This document shows, in pieces, positions 14,515-23,136 of a stretch of 29,132 nucleotides of DNA. Each line of letters begins with the position of its first letter. Positions within the stretch are counted from its first letter, which is position 1. The notes beneath the pieces are model-generated. The model worked only from the letters and a program-made list of their open reading frames with translations. It did not search any database and had not been told where the DNA came from. The stretch is from assembly GCA_046728115.1 (NCBI GenBank), contig JBKPDW010000222.1, forward strand, positions 1 through 29,132. The letters are read 5' to 3'. Made by a program: the position numbers and the translations under genes. This DNA is from CAVSWN01 sp046728115 (GTDB lineage Bacteria; Acidobacteriota; Vicinamibacteria; Vicinamibacterales; CAVVIG01).

Positions 14515-15144
14515 CTATTTCGAGTACAACTCCACGATCAACTGTTCCTGCACCGGTAGATTGATCTGCTCGCGCGTCGGCACCGACTTCACCCGTCCGG
14601 TGAGCGCGGCGGGGTCGAAGGACAGCCATTCGGGAATCCCGCGGCCTTTCACTTCTTCCATCGCATGCTCGATCGTCGGGTTCTTCTGCGTGCGGCCGAT
14701 GATCGTGATGACGTCTCCTTCCTTCACCGAATACGAAGGAATGTCCACTTTCTTGCCGTTGACGAGGAAATGTCCATGCCGCACGAGCTGACGGCCCTGC
14801 GGGCGCGACGTCGCCAGGCCGAGGCGATACACGACGTTGTCGAGACGGCGTTCGAGCAGCTGCAGCAGCGTGACGCCGGTGATGCCGCGCGTCCGCTCTG
14901 CGCTCTCGAAGTAGCGCCGGAACTGGTCTTCGAGCACGCCATAGATGCGCTTGACCTTCTGTTTCTCGCGCAGCTGCAGGCCGTATCCGGCGAGTTTCGC
15001 TTTTCGCGTCTTGCCGTGCTGCCCGGGCGCAAAGTTCCGCTTCTCGATGGCGCACTTCTCCGTGTAGCAGCGTTCCCCCTTGAGGAACAGCTTCATCCCT
15101 TCGCGCCGGCACAAACGACAGACAGGTCCAATATAACGAGCCAT
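14515..15144 (-). CDS. rpsD: 30S ribosomal protein S4 (zinc-binding type)
   Basis: The 209-residue protein matches S4 over its full length. The N-terminus keeps the zinc ligands C9, C12, C26 and C31, so it is the C+ form. The S4 RNA-binding domain follows (RRLDNVVYRLGLATSRPQGR, then HFLVNGKKVDIPSY), and the ending is QEQLIVELYSK. S4 starts 30S assembly by binding 16S rRNA helices and is an autoregulator of the alpha operon in several bacteria. The open frame continues upstream to 15426, but ATG 15144 gives the conserved MARYIGPVCRLC start and lies 20 bases after rpsK. Confidence 0.96.
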   Translation of the reverse strand: MARYIGPVCRLCRREGMKLFLKGERCYTEKCAIEKRNFAPGQHGKTRKAKLAGYGLQLREKQKVKRIYGVLEDQFRRYFESAERTRGITGVTLLQLLERRLDNVVYRLGLATSRPQGRQLVRHGHFLVNGKKVDIPSYSVKEGDVITIIGRTQKNPTIEHAMEEVKGRGIPEWLSFDPAALTGRVKSVPTREQINLPVQEQLIVELYSK

Positions 15145-15164
15145 TCGGTCCTCTAGAATTTGGA

Positions 15165-15620
15165 TTACACACGCCGTCGTTTCGGCGGCCTGCACCCGTT
15201 GTGCGGGATCGGGGTGACATCGCGAATCGACCTCACTTCGAGCCCCACGGTCTGCAGCGCCCGAATCGCCGACTCGCGCCCGGATCCCGGGCCTTTGACG
15301 CGGACGTCGAGCGACCGCATCCCGACAGTCTTCGCGGCATTGCCGGCGTTCAAGGCCGCCTGGGTCGCCGCGAACGGCGTGCCCTTCCGCGAACCCTTGA
15401 AGCCGATCCCGCCCGCGCTCGACCACGCGACGACGTTGCCGTCGGTGTCGGTGATCGTCACCATCGTGTTGTTGAACGACGCGTGAATGTGCGCCAGCCC
15501 ATGGTGAACGATGCGCTTTTCGCCGCGCTTCTTGAATGTCTTCTTTCGCTTTCCGGCAGCCCCTTCCTTTTTCTCGGGTGTCGCTCCTTCGGGGTTCGCT
15601 GCCGCGTCGGTTTTAGCCAT
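15165..15620 (-). CDS. rpsK: 30S ribosomal protein S11
   Basis: The core (HGLAHIHASFNNTMVTITDTD, AWSSAGGIGFKGSRKGTPFA, VRVKGPGSGRESAIRALQ) and the invariant end NGCRPPKRRRV identify S11, a protein of the small-subunit platform that contacts mRNA near the E site. The total of 151 residues is about 20 more than usual because of a hydrophilic N-terminal extension rich in Ala, Lys and Glu (MAKTDAAANPEGATPEKKEG). The extension may be disordered; a later start inside it is less likely because no other ATG precedes the core. It lies between rpsM and rpsD in the classical order. Confidence 0.96.
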   Translation of the reverse strand: MAKTDAAANPEGATPEKKEGAAGKRKKTFKKRGEKRIVHHGLAHIHASFNNTMVTITDTDGNVVAWSSAGGIGFKGSRKGTPFAATQAALNAGNAAKTVGMRSLDVRVKGPGSGRESAIRALQTVGLEVRSIRDVTPIPHNGCRPPKRRRV

Positions 15621-15646
15621 GTCCCAATTCCTTGAAATTCATTCGA

Positions 15647-16024
15647 CTACACCACGACCTTCTTCTTCGCAATCGCGCCCTTGCGAGGACCTTTCCGCGT
15701 GCGGGCATTCGTGCGGGTCCGCTGACCGCGCACGGGCAACCCGCGCCGATGGCGCATGCCGCGGTAGCAGCCGATTTCCATCAGCCGCTTGATGTTCATC
15801 GAGACTTCCTTGCGCAGGTCGCCTTCCACGCTACCCTGCTCCTCGATCACCCGGCTGATCTTGCGCACATCGTCTTCCGACAGATCCTTGACGCGCACGT
15901 CGGGGCTGACGCCTGCGTCCTTCAGAATGCCGTTGGACCGAACGCGCCCGATGCCGTAGATGTACGTCAGCCCGATCTCGATTCGCTTCGTCCGCGGAAG
16001 ATCAACGCCAGCGATACGTGCCAT
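15647..16024 (-). CDS. rpsM: 30S ribosomal protein S13
   Basis: The 125-residue product starts with MARIAGVDLPRTKRIEIGLT and ends with the basic tail TRTNARTRKGPRKGAIAKKK, as expected for S13, which sits in the head of the 30S subunit and bridges to the 50S. A helix-two-turn-helix segment (YIYGIGRVRSNGILKDAG) is visible. The open frame could begin at 16111, but those 29 codons are written inside a periodic repeat (STQHLALSTQHLALKHLA), so ATG 16024 is the true start. The repeat therefore occupies the leader of this gene. Confidence 0.96.
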   Translation of the reverse strand: MARIAGVDLPRTKRIEIGLTYIYGIGRVRSNGILKDAGVSPDVRVKDLSEDDVRKISRVIEEQGSVEGDLRKEVSMNIKRLMEIGCYRGMRHRRGLPVRGQRTRTNARTRKGPRKGAIAKKKVVV

Positions 16025-16050
16025 AAATAAGTCCTCGAAAGTGCATGGGG

Positions 16051-16208
16051 CTAAGTGCTTAAGTGCCAAGTGCTGAGTGCTAAGTGCTAAGTGCTGAGTG
16101 CTGAGTGCCAAGTGCTAAGTGCTAGGTGCGCACGCAGCACCCTAGCACCTGGCACCCTAGCACCTGGCACCTTAGCACTCGGCACCCCAGCACCCTAGCA
16201 CCTCGTAA
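16051..16208 (-). repeat. Large period-7 double array between rpmJ and rpsM
   Basis: Eleven units with consensus CTAAGTG run from 16051 to 16128 (one unit is 8 long). After a short spacer, about nine units of 7 or 8 bases follow (16138-16208), such as caccctag, cacctgg, caccttag and cactcgg. The second arm is the degenerate reverse complement of the first, so the DNA or RNA can fold into one long imperfect hairpin. The second-arm words reappear at the window end, next to rplC. Confidence 0.8.
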
Positions 16209-16214
16209 GCCAGC

Positions 16215-16328
16215 CTATCCTTGCCTCTGCTTGTGCTTCTGATTCGGACAGATGACGCGCACGACGCCGCGGCGCCGCACGATCTTGCATTTGTCGCAAA
16301 TCCGTCTCACCGATGCTCGAACTTTCAT
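16215..16328 (-). CDS. rpmJ: 50S ribosomal protein L36
   Basis: A 37-residue frame reads MKVRASVRRICDKCKIVRRR and ends PNQKHKQRQG. It is the zinc-binding form of L36, with ligands C11, C14, C27 and H32. L36 is the smallest large-subunit protein and helps to organise 23S rRNA near the L7/L12 stalk base. The gene sits between infA and rpsM, the normal place. The stop codon TAG (16217-16215) lies seven bases from the big repeat array, whose words also contain TAG. Confidence 0.95.
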   Translation of the reverse strand: MKVRASVRRICDKCKIVRRRGVVRVICPNQKHKQRQG

Positions 16329-16350
16329 GAAGCCTCTGTGCTGAAACTTC

Positions 16351-16401
16351 GGGATGTGAGGCCCAAATCCTCAAATCCCACATCCTCAAATCCTCAAATC
16401 A
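16351..16401 (-). repeat. Period-8 word array between infA and rpmJ
   Basis: The unit CAAATCCT recurs about four times (16364-16401) with one shortened and one lengthened copy. The preceding GGGATGTGAGG (16351-16361) is an imperfect reverse complement of the array, so a hairpin is possible. The gap is 70 bases long and holds nothing else. Confidence 0.55.
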
Positions 16402-16608
16402 CGAAAGCCTTTCCACAATCCGTCCGCGCGTGACGTCGTGCGACAGTTCGATTCGCACGCGATCGCCTACCAGAATCCGCACGAAATTACGATCCATGCG
16501 GTCGGCGATGTGCGCCGTCACGACACTGCCTTCGTCCAGCCGCACCCGATATAGCGCGCTCGGGAGCGTGTCGGTCACGACGCCCGTCTTCGCTCGCTCA
16601 TCGCTCAT
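16399..16608 (-). CDS. infA: Translation initiation factor IF-1
   Basis: The 69-residue product carries the single OB-fold of IF-1 (TLPSALYRVRLDEGSVVTAH, ADRMDRNFVRILVGDRVRIE, then LSHDVTRGRIVERL). It blocks the A site of the 30S subunit during initiation. ATG 16608 is preferred because GAGG lies eight bases upstream and the length becomes normal; an ATG at 16629 would add seven residues. The first residues (MSDERAKTGVVTD) differ from the common MAKED start. The gene follows map by 26 bases. Confidence 0.93.
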   Translation of the reverse strand: MSDERAKTGVVTDTLPSALYRVRLDEGSVVTAHIADRMDRNFVRILVGDRVRIELSHDVTRGRIVERLS

Positions 16609-16634
16609 GAATCGAGCCTCGGCGGGCAAGCCGC

Positions 16635-17408
16635 TTATCTGCGAGCCGCCACGGGAACTTCCCTCGCCGTCAGAATCCGAGGACCGTCCGCCGTCGCTGC
16701 GACCGTGTGCTCGAAGTGCGCCGACAAGCTTCCATCGCGGGTGACCGCCGTCCAGCCGTCCGCCAGGACTTTCACCGTAGCCTTACCCGCATTCACCATC
16801 GGCTCGATCGCCAGCACCATCCCTTCGGCCAGCCGCGGTCCCCGACCGGGCTCGCCGTAGTTGGGCACCTGCGGCTCCTCGTGCATGCGTTGCCCGATGC
16901 CATGCCCGACGAACTCGCGCACGACCGAAAATCCGTGCGCTTCGACGTGCCGCTGCACCTCGTGTCCGATGTCCGAAATCCGTCCGCCTGGACGCACGCG
17001 TTCGATCGCCTTGTACAGCGCCTCCTCGGTGACGCGCAGCAGCCTCGCCGCTTCCTCGGAAACCTGACCCACCGGCAGCGTGATCGCGCTGTCCCCGTAA
17101 TAGCCGCCGAGCGACGCGCCGACGTCGATCGAGATGATGTCGCCCTCGTTCAACACGCGCCGGCCGGACGGGATGCCGTGGATGACTTCGTCGTTGATCG
17201 AGGCGCAAATCGTCGCCGGATATCCGTGGTACCCCTTGAACGCCGCCGTAGCGCCCGCTTGCGCGATCCGCTTCTCGGCCAGCAAGTCGAGATCCGCTGT
17301 CGACACGCCTGGCGCAATCACCGCTGCCAACTCGGTCAACACCTCGCCAACCAGCCGGCCCGCTTCGCGCATGCGGTCGAGTTCGGTTGCGGACCGGCAG
17401 ACAATCAC
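16635..17408 (-). CDS. map: Methionine aminopeptidase, type I
   Basis: The 257-residue enzyme removes the initiator methionine from new proteins. All metal ligands of the family are present: D95, D106, H169, E202 and E233, together with the substrate-site histidines H77 and H176. The fold is complete, starting with a GTG at 17408 that overlaps the adk stop in GTGA. No N-terminal zinc finger is present, so it is the short bacterial type Ia form. Placement between adk and infA is seen in many bacteria and ties N-terminal processing to ribosome production. Confidence 0.96.
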   Translation of the reverse strand: MIVCRSATELDRMREAGRLVGEVLTELAAVIAPGVSTADLDLLAEKRIAQAGATAAFKGYHGYPATICASINDEVIHGIPSGRRVLNEGDIISIDVGASLGGYYGDSAITLPVGQVSEEAARLLRVTEEALYKAIERVRPGGRISDIGHEVQRHVEAHGFSVVREFVGHGIGQRMHEEPQVPNYGEPGRGPRLAEGMVLAIEPMVNAGKATVKVLADGWTAVTRDGSLSAHFEHTVAATADGPRILTAREVPVAARR

Positions 17409-18064
17409 ACCAGGCTCCGACGCGCCTCGCCGGCCGACGCGACGGCGACCGCGAGATCCTGCGCGACCCGATCAGGCGACTGCGCCCCATCGATTGCGCG
17501 AAACGTCGGCCGCCCCTTGTAGTACTCGATGAGCGGCGCCGTCTGCTGCTGATACACCTTCAAGCGTTCCCGGACCACCGAATCGGTGTCGTCGGCGCGC
17601 TGGACCAGCCGTCCGCCGCACCGCTCGCACGCCTCGGCTGTCGTCGCGGCGGCCGCGGTCGTTCCGCAATCGGCGCACACCATCCGGGACGCCAATCTCC
17701 GGATCAACTCGTTCTCGGGCACGACAACATCGACAACGATCAGGGGATCGCGTCCTTTCACGATCCCGTCGAGCGCTTCCGCCTGTGTGACCGTGCGTGG
17801 AAAGCCGTCCAGCACAAAACCCCGCGCCGCATCGGCACGCTCCAGCCGTTCGCGCACGATGCCGATCATCACGTCGTCGCCAACCAGCTCCCCGCGTTCC
17901 ATGATCGCCCTGGCGCGCAGCCCGAGCTCGTCTCCTGCGGCAACCGCCTCGCGCAGGATGTCGCCGGTCGAAATCTTCGGAATACTCCGCTCCCGTGCGA
18001 ACCGCTCCGCCTGCGTACCCTTCCCGGCGCCCGGCGGCCCGAGGACGACGAGGTTCAGCGCCAT
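17405..18064 (-). CDS. adk: Adenylate kinase (zinc-lid form)
   Basis: The 219-residue enzyme converts ATP and AMP to two ADP. The P-loop GPPGAGKGT is at residues 9-17, followed by the AMP-binding segment PKISTGDILREAV and the motif GFVLDGFPRT. The lid domain contains C-x2-C and a later C-x2-C (MVCADCG, CERCGG), which suggests a structural zinc. The open frame runs upstream to 18193, but the added 43 residues come from the GTTCG-rich repeat, so ATG 18064 is the start. It is separated from secY by 148 bases of repeat and overlaps map by four bases. Confidence 0.96.
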   Translation of the reverse strand: MALNLVVLGPPGAGKGTQAERFARERSIPKISTGDILREAVAAGDELGLRARAIMERGELVGDDVMIGIVRERLERADAARGFVLDGFPRTVTQAEALDGIVKGRDPLIVVDVVVPENELIRRLASRMVCADCGTTAAAATTAEACERCGGRLVQRADDTDSVVRERLKVYQQQTAPLIEYYKGRPTFRAIDGAQSPDRVAQDLAVAVASAGEARRSLV

Positions 18065-18065
18065 G

Positions 18066-18207
18066 CCGGTTCGTTGTTCGTTCGGGGCTCGTCGATCGTT
18101 CGACGCCGTTCGTTCGCATGCGTTCTCCGTTCGACGTTCGTCGCATGACGCAGAACCCCGAACAACGGACTCGAACGCCGGCCGTCGAACCACGAACCAC
18201 GAACCGC
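18066..18207 (-). repeat. GTTCG/CGAAC word arrays between secY and adk
   Basis: The left part holds words such as gttcgtt in 7-base steps, the right part holds cgaacca in 7-base steps (tcgaacc, acgaacc, acgaacc). GTTCGGGG (18080-18087) pairs with CCCCGAAC (18156-18163), and CGTCGA with TCGACG closes a small hairpin at 18090-18105. The whole gap can fold into a long imperfect hairpin. No promoter or gene was found in it. Confidence 0.6.
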
Positions 18208-18212
18208 CATCG

Positions 18213-19594
<1,382 letters not shown>

Positions 19595-19598
<4 letters not shown>

Positions 19599-20041
19599 GC
19601 GAGTTGCTCCGTCGCGCCGCCCGCTGCGGCGATCTTCTCTGCCGCTTTGCCACTGAACTTATGCGCGCGGACGGTCAGCGCCTTGCCAATCTCGCCGCGT
19701 GCCAGCACCTTGACTTTGCCGGCGCCGCCAGGCACGAGTCCTTTCTCGCGCAGCAGCTCCGGCGTGACGATCGCACCCGCGTCGAATTTCACACCCAGCA
19801 GATCGAGGTTGATCACCGCGTACTCGACGCGGAACGGATTGTGGAATCCCCGCTTCGGCACACGGCGATGCAGGGGCATCTGGCCGCCCTCGAACCCGCG
19901 CTTGAACTTGAATCCCGAGCGCGATTTCGCGCCCTTGTGTCCGCGACCTGCCGTCTTGCCGGTGCCCGACCCCTGCCCGCGCCCGATGCGCTTCTTCGGA
20001 TGCTTCATGCCGACGGGTGGTTTCAGATCGTGTAAACCCAT
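19595..20041 (-). CDS. rplO: 50S ribosomal protein L15
   Basis: The 148-residue protein has the glycine- and arginine-rich N-terminal extension of L15 (KHPKKRIGRGQGSGTGKTAG, GHKGAKSRSG) and the C-terminal globular domain (GAIVTPELLREKGLV, GEIGKALTVRAHKFSGKAAEKI). It binds 23S rRNA late in 50S assembly. Length is normal. It lies between rpmD and secY as in most bacteria, with a 89-base gap to rpmD that is mostly repeat. Confidence 0.96.
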
Positions 20042-20057
20042 GACTGCATTCTCACAG

Positions 20058-20137
20058 TTGGTGAATTCGAGAATTGGTGAGTTGGCGAGTCAGTGACAAT
20101 CACCAATCCGCCAATGCTCCAACTCGCCAATTATTCT
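20058..20137 (-). repeat. Period-8 inverted word array between rpmD and rplO
   Basis: Five units of 8 (ttggtgaa, ttcgagaa, ttggtgag, ttggcgag, tcagtgac) are followed by five of the opposite sense (aatcacca, atccgcca, atgctcca, actcgcca, attattct). The two arms are degenerate reverse complements and could form a hairpin of about 35 bp. The rpmD stop TAA (20133-20131) lies within the last unit. Confidence 0.7.
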
Positions 20138-20331
20138 GTCACTTCTACAAGGTGTCTCACCTTGTGGATCATGCCGCGCACGGCCGGAGTATCCTTCAGC
20201 GTCACCGAGTGACGGATCCGCCGCAAGCCGAGCCCTTTGACCACGGCCGCCTGATTGCTCTTGAACCCAGTCGGGCTTTTTACCAGGGTCACGGTGACCG
20301 TGTCGCCTTTGGTATCCGTTCGATGGTTCAT
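20131..20331 (-). CDS. rpmD: 50S ribosomal protein L30
   Basis: The 66-residue product shows the L30 core: VTLVKSPTGFKSNQAAVVKG, LGLRRIRHSVTLKDTPAVRG and MIHKVRHLVEV. It binds 23S rRNA between domains II and V. The first nine residues (MNHRTDTKG) are a little longer than usual. The gene is placed between rpsE and rplO, 13 bases from rpsE. Confidence 0.95.
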   Translation of the reverse strand: MNHRTDTKGDTVTVTLVKSPTGFKSNQAAVVKGLGLRRIRHSVTLKDTPAVRGMIHKVRHLVEVTE

Positions 20332-20344
20332 CGTTTCTCTCGCG

Positions 20345-20863
20345 TTACGCCGTCGCCAAGTCCTCGAGATCCTTACCGCGGAGCCGCGCGAGCAGCACCG
20401 GATCCTTCAACGTCGCCAGTCCGTCGAACGTCGCGCGCACGACGTTGTGCGGGTTCGCCGATCCAAGCGACTTCGTCAGGATGTTCGTGATGCCCGCAGA
20501 CTCGACCACCGCGCGCACCGCACCACCGGCGATGATGCCGGTGCCATCGGGGGCCGGCTTCAACAGCACACGCCCCGCTCCGAACGTCCCGGTCACCGGA
20601 TGAGGAATCGTGCTGCCCTGCAGCGGCACTCGGATCAGATTCTTTTTCGCCGCCTCGATCCCCTTCTTGATCGCCGACGGAACCTCCTTCGCCTTCCCGA
20701 TGCCGAAGCCGACCACGCCATGCGCGTCGCCCACGACCACCAGCGCGCTGAAGCTCAGGTTCTTGCCGCCCTTGACGACCTTTGTCACGCGGTTGATCGA
20801 GACTACGGTGTCCTTGATGTCGAGTTGCGACGGATCGATCCGCTCACGAGTTCGAGTGCGCAT
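20345..20863 (-). CDS. rpsE: 30S ribosomal protein S5
   Basis: The 172-residue protein matches S5, with the double-stranded RNA-binding-like N-terminal domain (DTVVSINRVTKVVKGGKNLS, VVGDAHGVVGFGIGKAKEVP) and the C-terminal domain (PLQGSTIPHPVTGTFGAGRV, ESAGITNILTKSLGSANPHN). S5 lies at the mRNA entrance and influences accuracy. The start ATG is directly next to the stop of rplR, with GGAG eight bases upstream inside that gene, so the two are translated together. Confidence 0.96.
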   Translation of the reverse strand: MRTRTRERIDPSQLDIKDTVVSINRVTKVVKGGKNLSFSALVVVGDAHGVVGFGIGKAKEVPSAIKKGIEAAKKNLIRVPLQGSTIPHPVTGTFGAGRVLLKPAPDGTGIIAGGAVRAVVESAGITNILTKSLGSANPHNVVRATFDGLATLKDPVLLARLRGKDLEDLATA

Positions 20864-21238
20864 TTAGAACTCCAGACCAGCTTTCCGCGCAGCGTCGGCC
20901 ACAGCGCGAATGCGCCCGTGATACAGGAACCCGCTGCGGTCGAACACGACACGCTTGATGCCCTTCTCGATCGAGCGCTCGGCAATCGCTCGGCCAATCG
21001 CATCGGCCCCCTTCACGTTGCCGCCCTGTTCGCCTTTCGCGAACCGGCCCTGAACGGCAGATTCCACGCTCGACGCCGAGGCGAGGGTTCGCCCGCTCAG
21101 GTCGTCGATTACCTGCGCGTAGATGTGGTCCACGCTCCGAAACACAGTCAACCGAGGACGCACAGCCGTGCCGGAAATACGCTTCCGCTGCCGCAGCTGA
21201 ATGCGAACGCGGCGGTCGTTCTTCGTTTTGATCTTCAT
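20864..21238 (-). CDS. rplR: 50S ribosomal protein L18
   Basis: The 124-residue protein is a standard L18 (RRVRIQLRQRKRISGTAVRP, LTVFRSVDHIYAQVIDDLSG, then IAERSIEKGIKRVVFDRSGF and YHGRIRAVADAARKAGLEF). It carries 5S rRNA into the large subunit together with L5. Spacing to rpsE is zero bases. Nothing unusual was seen. Confidence 0.96.
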   Translation of the reverse strand: MKIKTKNDRRVRIQLRQRKRISGTAVRPRLTVFRSVDHIYAQVIDDLSGRTLASASSVESAVQGRFAKGEQGGNVKGADAIGRAIAERSIEKGIKRVVFDRSGFLYHGRIRAVADAARKAGLEF

Positions 21239-21262
21239 AACAAGTCCTGAATCTGGTAATGG

Positions 21263-21802
21263 CTATTTGGCGCCGGTCTTGCCTGCCTTCTTCTTCAGTA
21301 CTTCACCCGTGTAACGCACGCCCTTCTGCTTGTACGGATCCGGCTTACGCAGGCGACGGATGTTCGCCGCGACCTGGCCGACCAGCTGCCGGTCGACGCC
21401 GGTAACGGTGATGTGCGTCTGCTTGTCAATCGCGATATCGATCCCGGTTGGGATGTCGAAGACCACCGCGTGCGAATAGCCGAGCGCGAACACCACCTGC
21501 TTGCCCTTCACCTCGGCGCGATAGCCGACGCCGACGATATCCAGCTCGCGTTTGAAGCCGTCGGTGACGCCGTGCACGGCATTGGCCACCAGACTTCGCG
21601 CCAGCCCGTGGAATTTTCCGAGCTGCGGGTCGTCGGTCTTCGTCTTCGCGACGAGATGACCGTCCGCGAGCTCGAAGTTGATTCCAGGCGGATAGGCCTG
21701 GCGCAGCTTGCCCTTCGGGCCCTGGATCTCCACCGCGCCGTCAACCACCTTGACGGTGACCCCTTTGGGGATCGTGATTGGCTTTTTACCGATGCGTGAC
21801 AT
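21263..21802 (-). CDS. rplF: 50S ribosomal protein L6
   Basis: The 179-residue protein starts MSRIGKKPITIPKGVTVKV and has the two repeated L6 domains, the second with the motif KPDPYKQKGVRYTGEVLKKK near the end. L6 stands near the base of the L7/L12 stalk, where elongation factors bind. Length is normal. The 83-base leader to rpsH is filled by a period-7 repeat. Confidence 0.96.
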   Translation of the reverse strand: MSRIGKKPITIPKGVTVKVVDGAVEIQGPKGKLRQAYPPGINFELADGHLVAKTKTDDPQLGKFHGLARSLVANAVHGVTDGFKRELDIVGVGYRAEVKGKQVVFALGYSHAVVFDIPTGIDIAIDKQTHITVTGVDRQLVGQVAANIRRLRKPDPYKQKGVRYTGEVLKKKAGKTGAK

Positions 21803-21820
21803 AACTGAACACTCGCAAGG

Positions 21821-21885
21821 TTGAAGTCTGAAGTCGAGCGAACTTCACACTTGAAGCCCGAGACTCGAGACGTGCAACCTCTGAC
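21821..21885 (-). repeat. Period-7 word array between rpsH and rplF
   Basis: Nine 7-base units run on the plus strand: ttgaagt, ctgaagt, cgagcga, acttcac, acttgaa, gcccgag, actcgag, acgtgca, acctctg. The words TTGAAGT and ACTTCA are partly reverse complements, so imperfect pairing is possible. The array meets the rpsH stop codon (TAA, 21888-21886). The same vocabulary occurs between rpsD and rpoA. Confidence 0.6.
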
Positions 21886-22296
21886 TTACCAGATATTGCA
21901 CAGAACTTCCCCGCCTACACCGGCTTTGACTGCTGCTCGCCCGGTCATGACCCCGCGCGAGGTGGTCAGGATGCTCGTACCAAGTCCCGCCAGCACGTCC
22001 GGCACATCGTCACGTCCGAAATAGACGCGGCGGCCAGGACGGCTGATGCGTTCCACGCCGGTAATCAGCTTTTCACCGTGTGGCCCGTACTTCAGGAACA
22101 GGCGCAAGGTCTTGCTGGCCGGCGCCGTCTTTGTCGCGGCCTCTTCCACCACCTTGAAGCCCTGAATGTAGCCTTCGTCCTGCAGGATCCGCGCGATCTC
22201 GGCCTTCAGCCGCGACGCCGGAATATCGACGCGCGTGTGCTTGGCCGTCACCGCATTGCGAATTCGCGTGAGCATGTCAGCGATTGGATCAGTCAT
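21886..22296 (-). CDS. rpsH: 30S ribosomal protein S8
   Basis: The 136-residue protein matches S8 with the start TDPIADMLTRIRNAVTAKHT, the middle LRLFLKYGPHGEKLITGVER and the conserved C-terminal half (GVMTGRAAVKAGVGGEVLCN). S8 binds the central domain of 16S rRNA and in E. coli represses the spc operon by binding the rplE region of the mRNA. The Ala-Thr-rich insert near residues 50-58 (VVEEAATKTAPASK) is slightly longer than common. The order rpsN, rpsH, rplF is standard. Confidence 0.96.
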   Translation of the reverse strand: MTDPIADMLTRIRNAVTAKHTRVDIPASRLKAEIARILQDEGYIQGFKVVEEAATKTAPASKTLRLFLKYGPHGEKLITGVERISRPGRRVYFGRDDVPDVLAGLGTSILTTSRGVMTGRAAVKAGVGGEVLCNIW

Positions 22297-22311
22297 CTCA
22301 TAGCCTTATAA

Positions 22312-22375
22312 ATTGGTGAGCTGGCACGTTGGTGAATTGGTGAATTCACCACCTCGCCACTTCACCAAATCACCA
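22312..22375 (-). repeat. Clean period-8 cruciform array between rpsN and rpsH
   Basis: Four 8-base units of the form NNTGGTGA (attggtga, gctggcac, gttggtga, attggtga) are followed without a gap by four of the form NNTCACCA (attcacca, cctcgcca, cttcacca, aatcacca). The centre is the perfect palindrome TGGTGAATTCACCA. The 64 bp can fold into a hairpin of up to 32 bp with few mismatches. The rpsN stop TGA (22372-22370) is part of the outermost unit. Confidence 0.85.
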
Positions 22376-22555
22376 ACTACTCTTCGTCACGCCCGTCACG
22401 TCGCCTTCCAGCGCGAGCTTACGGAAACAGAGGCGGCACAGCGCGAACTTCCTCAGGTACCCGCGGGGACGGCCGCACAGGCGGCAGCGGTTGCGAAGGC
22501 GGATCTTGAACTTCGGCGCCTTCAGTTCCTTGGCTATTTTTGCTGTCGTCGCCAT
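22370..22555 (-). CDS. rpsN: 30S ribosomal protein S14, zinc-binding type
   Basis: The 61-residue protein is the short S14 form (also called rpsZ) with zinc ligands C24, C27, C40 and C43 (CRLCG and CRLCF) and the family ending GVTKSSW. It sits in the head of the 30S subunit. Its last codons, TGG TGA, coincide with the word of the adjoining cruciform repeat. Both neighbours are as expected for the spc operon. Confidence 0.96.
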   Translation of the reverse strand: MATTAKIAKELKAPKFKIRLRNRCRLCGRPRGYLRKFALCRLCFRKLALEGDVTGVTKSSW

Positions 22556-22593
22556 CTTTTCTAACCCCTATTCCTAATCCCCGACTCCGGCAC

Positions 22594-23136
22594 TCAGGAA
22601 GGTCTGAACGGCATTCCGATGAACTGCAGCAGCTTGCGCGCCTCTTCGTCGGTTTTGGCGGTCGTGACCACCGACACGTTCATGCCGTGGGCTTTGTCCA
22701 CCTTCATGTAGTCGATCTCCGGGAATAACAGCTGGTCGCGAAGCCCCAGCGTGTAGTTCCCGCGCCCGTCGAACCCGCGCGGCGACACGCCCTTGAAGTC
22801 GCGCACGCGCGGCAGCGCGATGTTCATCAGGCGATCGAGAAATTCCCACATCCGGTCGCCGCGGAGCGTCACCATGGTGGCGATCGGCATACCTTTGCGC
22901 ACCTTGAAGGCGGCGATCGACTTCTTGGCACGGCGGGTGACTGGCCGCTGACCGGTGATGCGGCTCAGTTCGTCGGCGCCTATGTCGACGATCTTGGCGT
23001 TCGAAGTCGCCTCGCCGAGTCCCATGTTGACGACGATCTTCTCGACCTTCGGCACCGCCATCACGTTCTTGTAGCCGAACTCCTTCTGGAGCGCCGGCAC
23101 GACTTCCTTCTGATACTTCTCTTTGAGGCGCGTCAT
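22594..23136 (-). CDS. rplE: 50S ribosomal protein L5
   Basis: The 180-residue protein is a standard L5: KEKYQKEVVPALQKEFGYKN, VPKVEKIVVNMGLGEATSNA, AKKSIAAFKVRKGMPIATMV, FDGRGNYTLGLRDQLLFPEI and TAKTDEEARKLLQFIGMPFR. It binds 5S rRNA and touches the P-site tRNA. ATG 23136 overlaps the rplX stop (ATGA). The frame stays open to 23235 in the rplX region, but those codons are not L5-like. Confidence 0.96.
   Translation of the reverse strand: MTRLKEKYQKEVVPALQKEFGYKNVMAVPKVEKIVVNMGLGEATSNAKIVDIGADELSRITGQRPVTRRAKKSIAAFKVRKGMPIATMVTLRGDRMWEFLDRLMNIALPRVRDFKGVSPRGFDGRGNYTLGLRDQLLFPEIDYMKVDKAHGMNVSVVTTAKTDEEARKLLQFIGMPFRPS

Noticed and set aside
15647..16111. Longer S13 starting at 16111 with repeated residues (STQHLA).
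   Set aside because: The extra 29 residues are the translation of the period-7 repeat array; S13 normally starts MARIAGVD, found at 16024.
16051..16208. CRISPR array.
   Set aside because: Units are 7-8 bases, contiguous and degenerate, with no spacers of constant length and no cas genes nearby.
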